A DNA stretch of 64,000 nt, taken from positions 357,632,900-357,696,899 of the forward strand of contig NC_066579.1 in the NCBI RefSeq assembly GCF_024323335.1. The letters are read 5' to 3'. Shown here piece after piece: positions 63,003-64,000 of this stretch. Under the pieces are notes generated by a model, which saw nothing but the letters and a program-made list of their open reading frames with translations, made no database searches and was not told where the DNA came from. The DNA is from Lathyrus oleraceus. Lineage: Eukaryota; Streptophyta; Magnoliopsida; Fabales; Fabaceae. A program made the translations under genes and the position numbers. How positions within the stretch are numbered: position 1 is the stretch's first letter; the number at the start of each line of letters is the position of its first letter.

Positions 63003-63503
63003 AGATTTTCGGGTATCAACCTACAATTCTATCGAGAATGCGAAATCTGTGGTACTGTTGATTTTATTTTTGGATTTGCCGCAGCTGTGTTTCAAAACCG
63101 CACGATATTGGTAAAAAAGGGATTGCCAAAACAAAAGAATGCAATAACCGCTCAAGGAGGAAAATATAAACTAGATTCTTTTGGCTTCTCACTTCAGTTA
63201 TGTAATATTTCTGCTGATTTTGATCTCCTACCCTTTGTGAAATCAACCTCAACTTATTTGGGAAGACCCTGGAAAGACTATTCAACCACAATTGTTATAC
63301 AATCATACATCAGCAATGTTGTGAATGAAAAAGGATGGTTAGAGTGGAATGGACCCCTGTACTTAGATACACTGTATTATGCTGAGTATAACAATTATGG
63401 AGAAGGTGCTGGCACACAAAACAGAGTGAAATGGTCTGGGTACCATATTCTAAATGACTCATCCCAAGCTATTAACTTCACTGGATTTGGGCAACTTGCT
63501 TAA
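63003..63503 (+). pseudogene. pectinesterase (pectin methylesterase, CE8) C-terminal exon
   Basis: This encodes the C-terminal half of a secreted plant pectin methylesterase, which demethylates cell-wall homogalacturonan. Visible motifs are QFYRECEICGTVDFIFG (with the nucleophilic Asp of DFIFG), AITAQGG, STYLGRPWKDYS (the catalytic Arg of LGRPW), WLEWNG, LYYAEYNNYGEGAGT and VKWSGYH. The preceding QDTL segment, which holds the acid/base Asp and an oxyanion Gln, is missing, and FSGINLQF takes its place. The C-terminus is also short, ending INFTGFGQLA instead of the usual WLP.TG.PF. There is no ATG in frame; this is an exon, not a complete gene. Together with the headless exon upstream it looks like a pseudogene, although about 167 codons remain open. 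Confidence 0.88.
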
Positions 63504-63513
63504 AAAATAAAAC

Positions 63514-63583
<70 letters not shown>
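63514..63583. repeat. (ATT)n microsatellite
   Basis: About 23 ATT/TTA repeats directly after the pectinesterase stop codon. Confidence 0.95.
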
Positions 63584-63668
63584 GTAGTTGTTGAACTGAT
63601 TGTATCAGTTAAAATATATTTGAAGTAACAGTGAAGAAATGTTAGGATTTTATTTTTCTAGCAGATTA
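63584..63668. other. short unassigned spacer
   Basis: No recognisable feature between the microsatellite and the GRAS remnant. Confidence 0.4.
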
Positions 63669-64000
63669 AAGAAACTCTTCTAGCATATTTTGAGTCCTCC
63701 TCATCTAGCATAAGCTGAAGTTGAACCATCAAAACTTGTAATTCTGATCTTCGGCGGTCCTCCGGGTTTTCCAGCAAGCGCTTAGATTAGAATTATCCAC
63801 TGAATTCCTTGGTTAATCTGAAAATCAATTATATGAACTTCACTTTCGTCTTTCAAGGCTTCAGCAATTACTCAATTTGCTTACGTATTTATCCGATTTC
63901 ATAAGCACATGCATGTTGACGGGAGTTCTTTACCAGTAGCAGTTATAGGTTCTTTACATTTCAAGGATTTTGTATATTGAACTTCCTGAAGAAGCTATTC
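63669..64000 (-). pseudogene. GRAS transcription factor remnant (PAT1/SCL-like)
   Basis: The minus strand contains the VHIID motif of the GRAS domain as VHIIDFQINQGIQW, followed by LAGKPGGPPKIRITSFDGST and SAYAR, typical of the PAT1/SCL13/SCL21 group (nuclear regulators in light signalling). Upstream pieces KSLKCKEP, TGKELP and AEAL in other frames match the region preceding VHIID. Stops interrupt ILI|ALA and AYAR|GGL, with another in KIC|KS, and at least one frameshift separates the upstream piece. It runs off the right window edge. Clearly non-functional in the visible part. Confidence 0.82.

Overview
This looks like plant nuclear DNA: very AT-rich, with no bacterial-style coding density, and containing Ty3/gypsy and Ty1/copia polyprotein remains, hAT-type non-autonomous transposons, a LINE 3' end, and decayed plant pectinesterase and GRAS genes. 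A eudicot, plausibly a legume, fits the Tat/Ogre-like gypsy lineage, but the species is inference. I see no gene that is intact and convincingly functional.

Layout. (1) 1-2660: minus-strand Tat-type Ty3/gypsy polyprotein (RT, two RNase H-like domains, integrase) with five nonsense codons in one uninterrupted frame. (2) 2661-5671: minus-strand Ty1/copia element (LTR end with a TG/GA microsatellite, then RNase H and RT) that abuts the gypsy element and is cut at 5671. (3) 5672-7332: LTR-like non-coding DNA starting TGTCATACCCCG. (4) 7333-8091: hAT-type MITE with TAGGGGTGGCAA termini, joined directly to a ~760-bp near-perfect palindrome (8091-8850).

(5) 8640-61243 is the dominant feature: a head-to-tail array of a complex ~3.68-kb unit, about 14 unit equivalents plus truncated ends. 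In order, each unit holds a 29-bp minisatellite, an AT-rich block, a ~0.8-kb fusion of two different hAT ends, a minus-strand promoter plus signal-peptide exon, an internally duplicated AT-rich block, a decayed minus-strand zf-RVT (LINE) fragment and a poly-G tract. Central units (about 22-40 kb) are nearly identical and edge units are more diverged. One unit is a deletion fusion of two, and one carries a later 5'-truncated LINE insertion with a 13-bp target-site duplication.

(6) 61239-64000: the array breaks at a 5-bp microhomology into an inverted copy of the same signal-peptide exon, followed by a complete MITE and by pectinesterase (CE8) exons that lack the QDTL catalytic segment. After an (ATT)n microsatellite come minus-strand remains of a PAT1/SCL-type GRAS gene.

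Interpretation (inference): a gene locus already hit by a hAT element supplied its promoter and first exon to a composite unit, which was then amplified and homogenised by unequal exchange. Both array ends show inverted, fold-back geometry relative to the interior.
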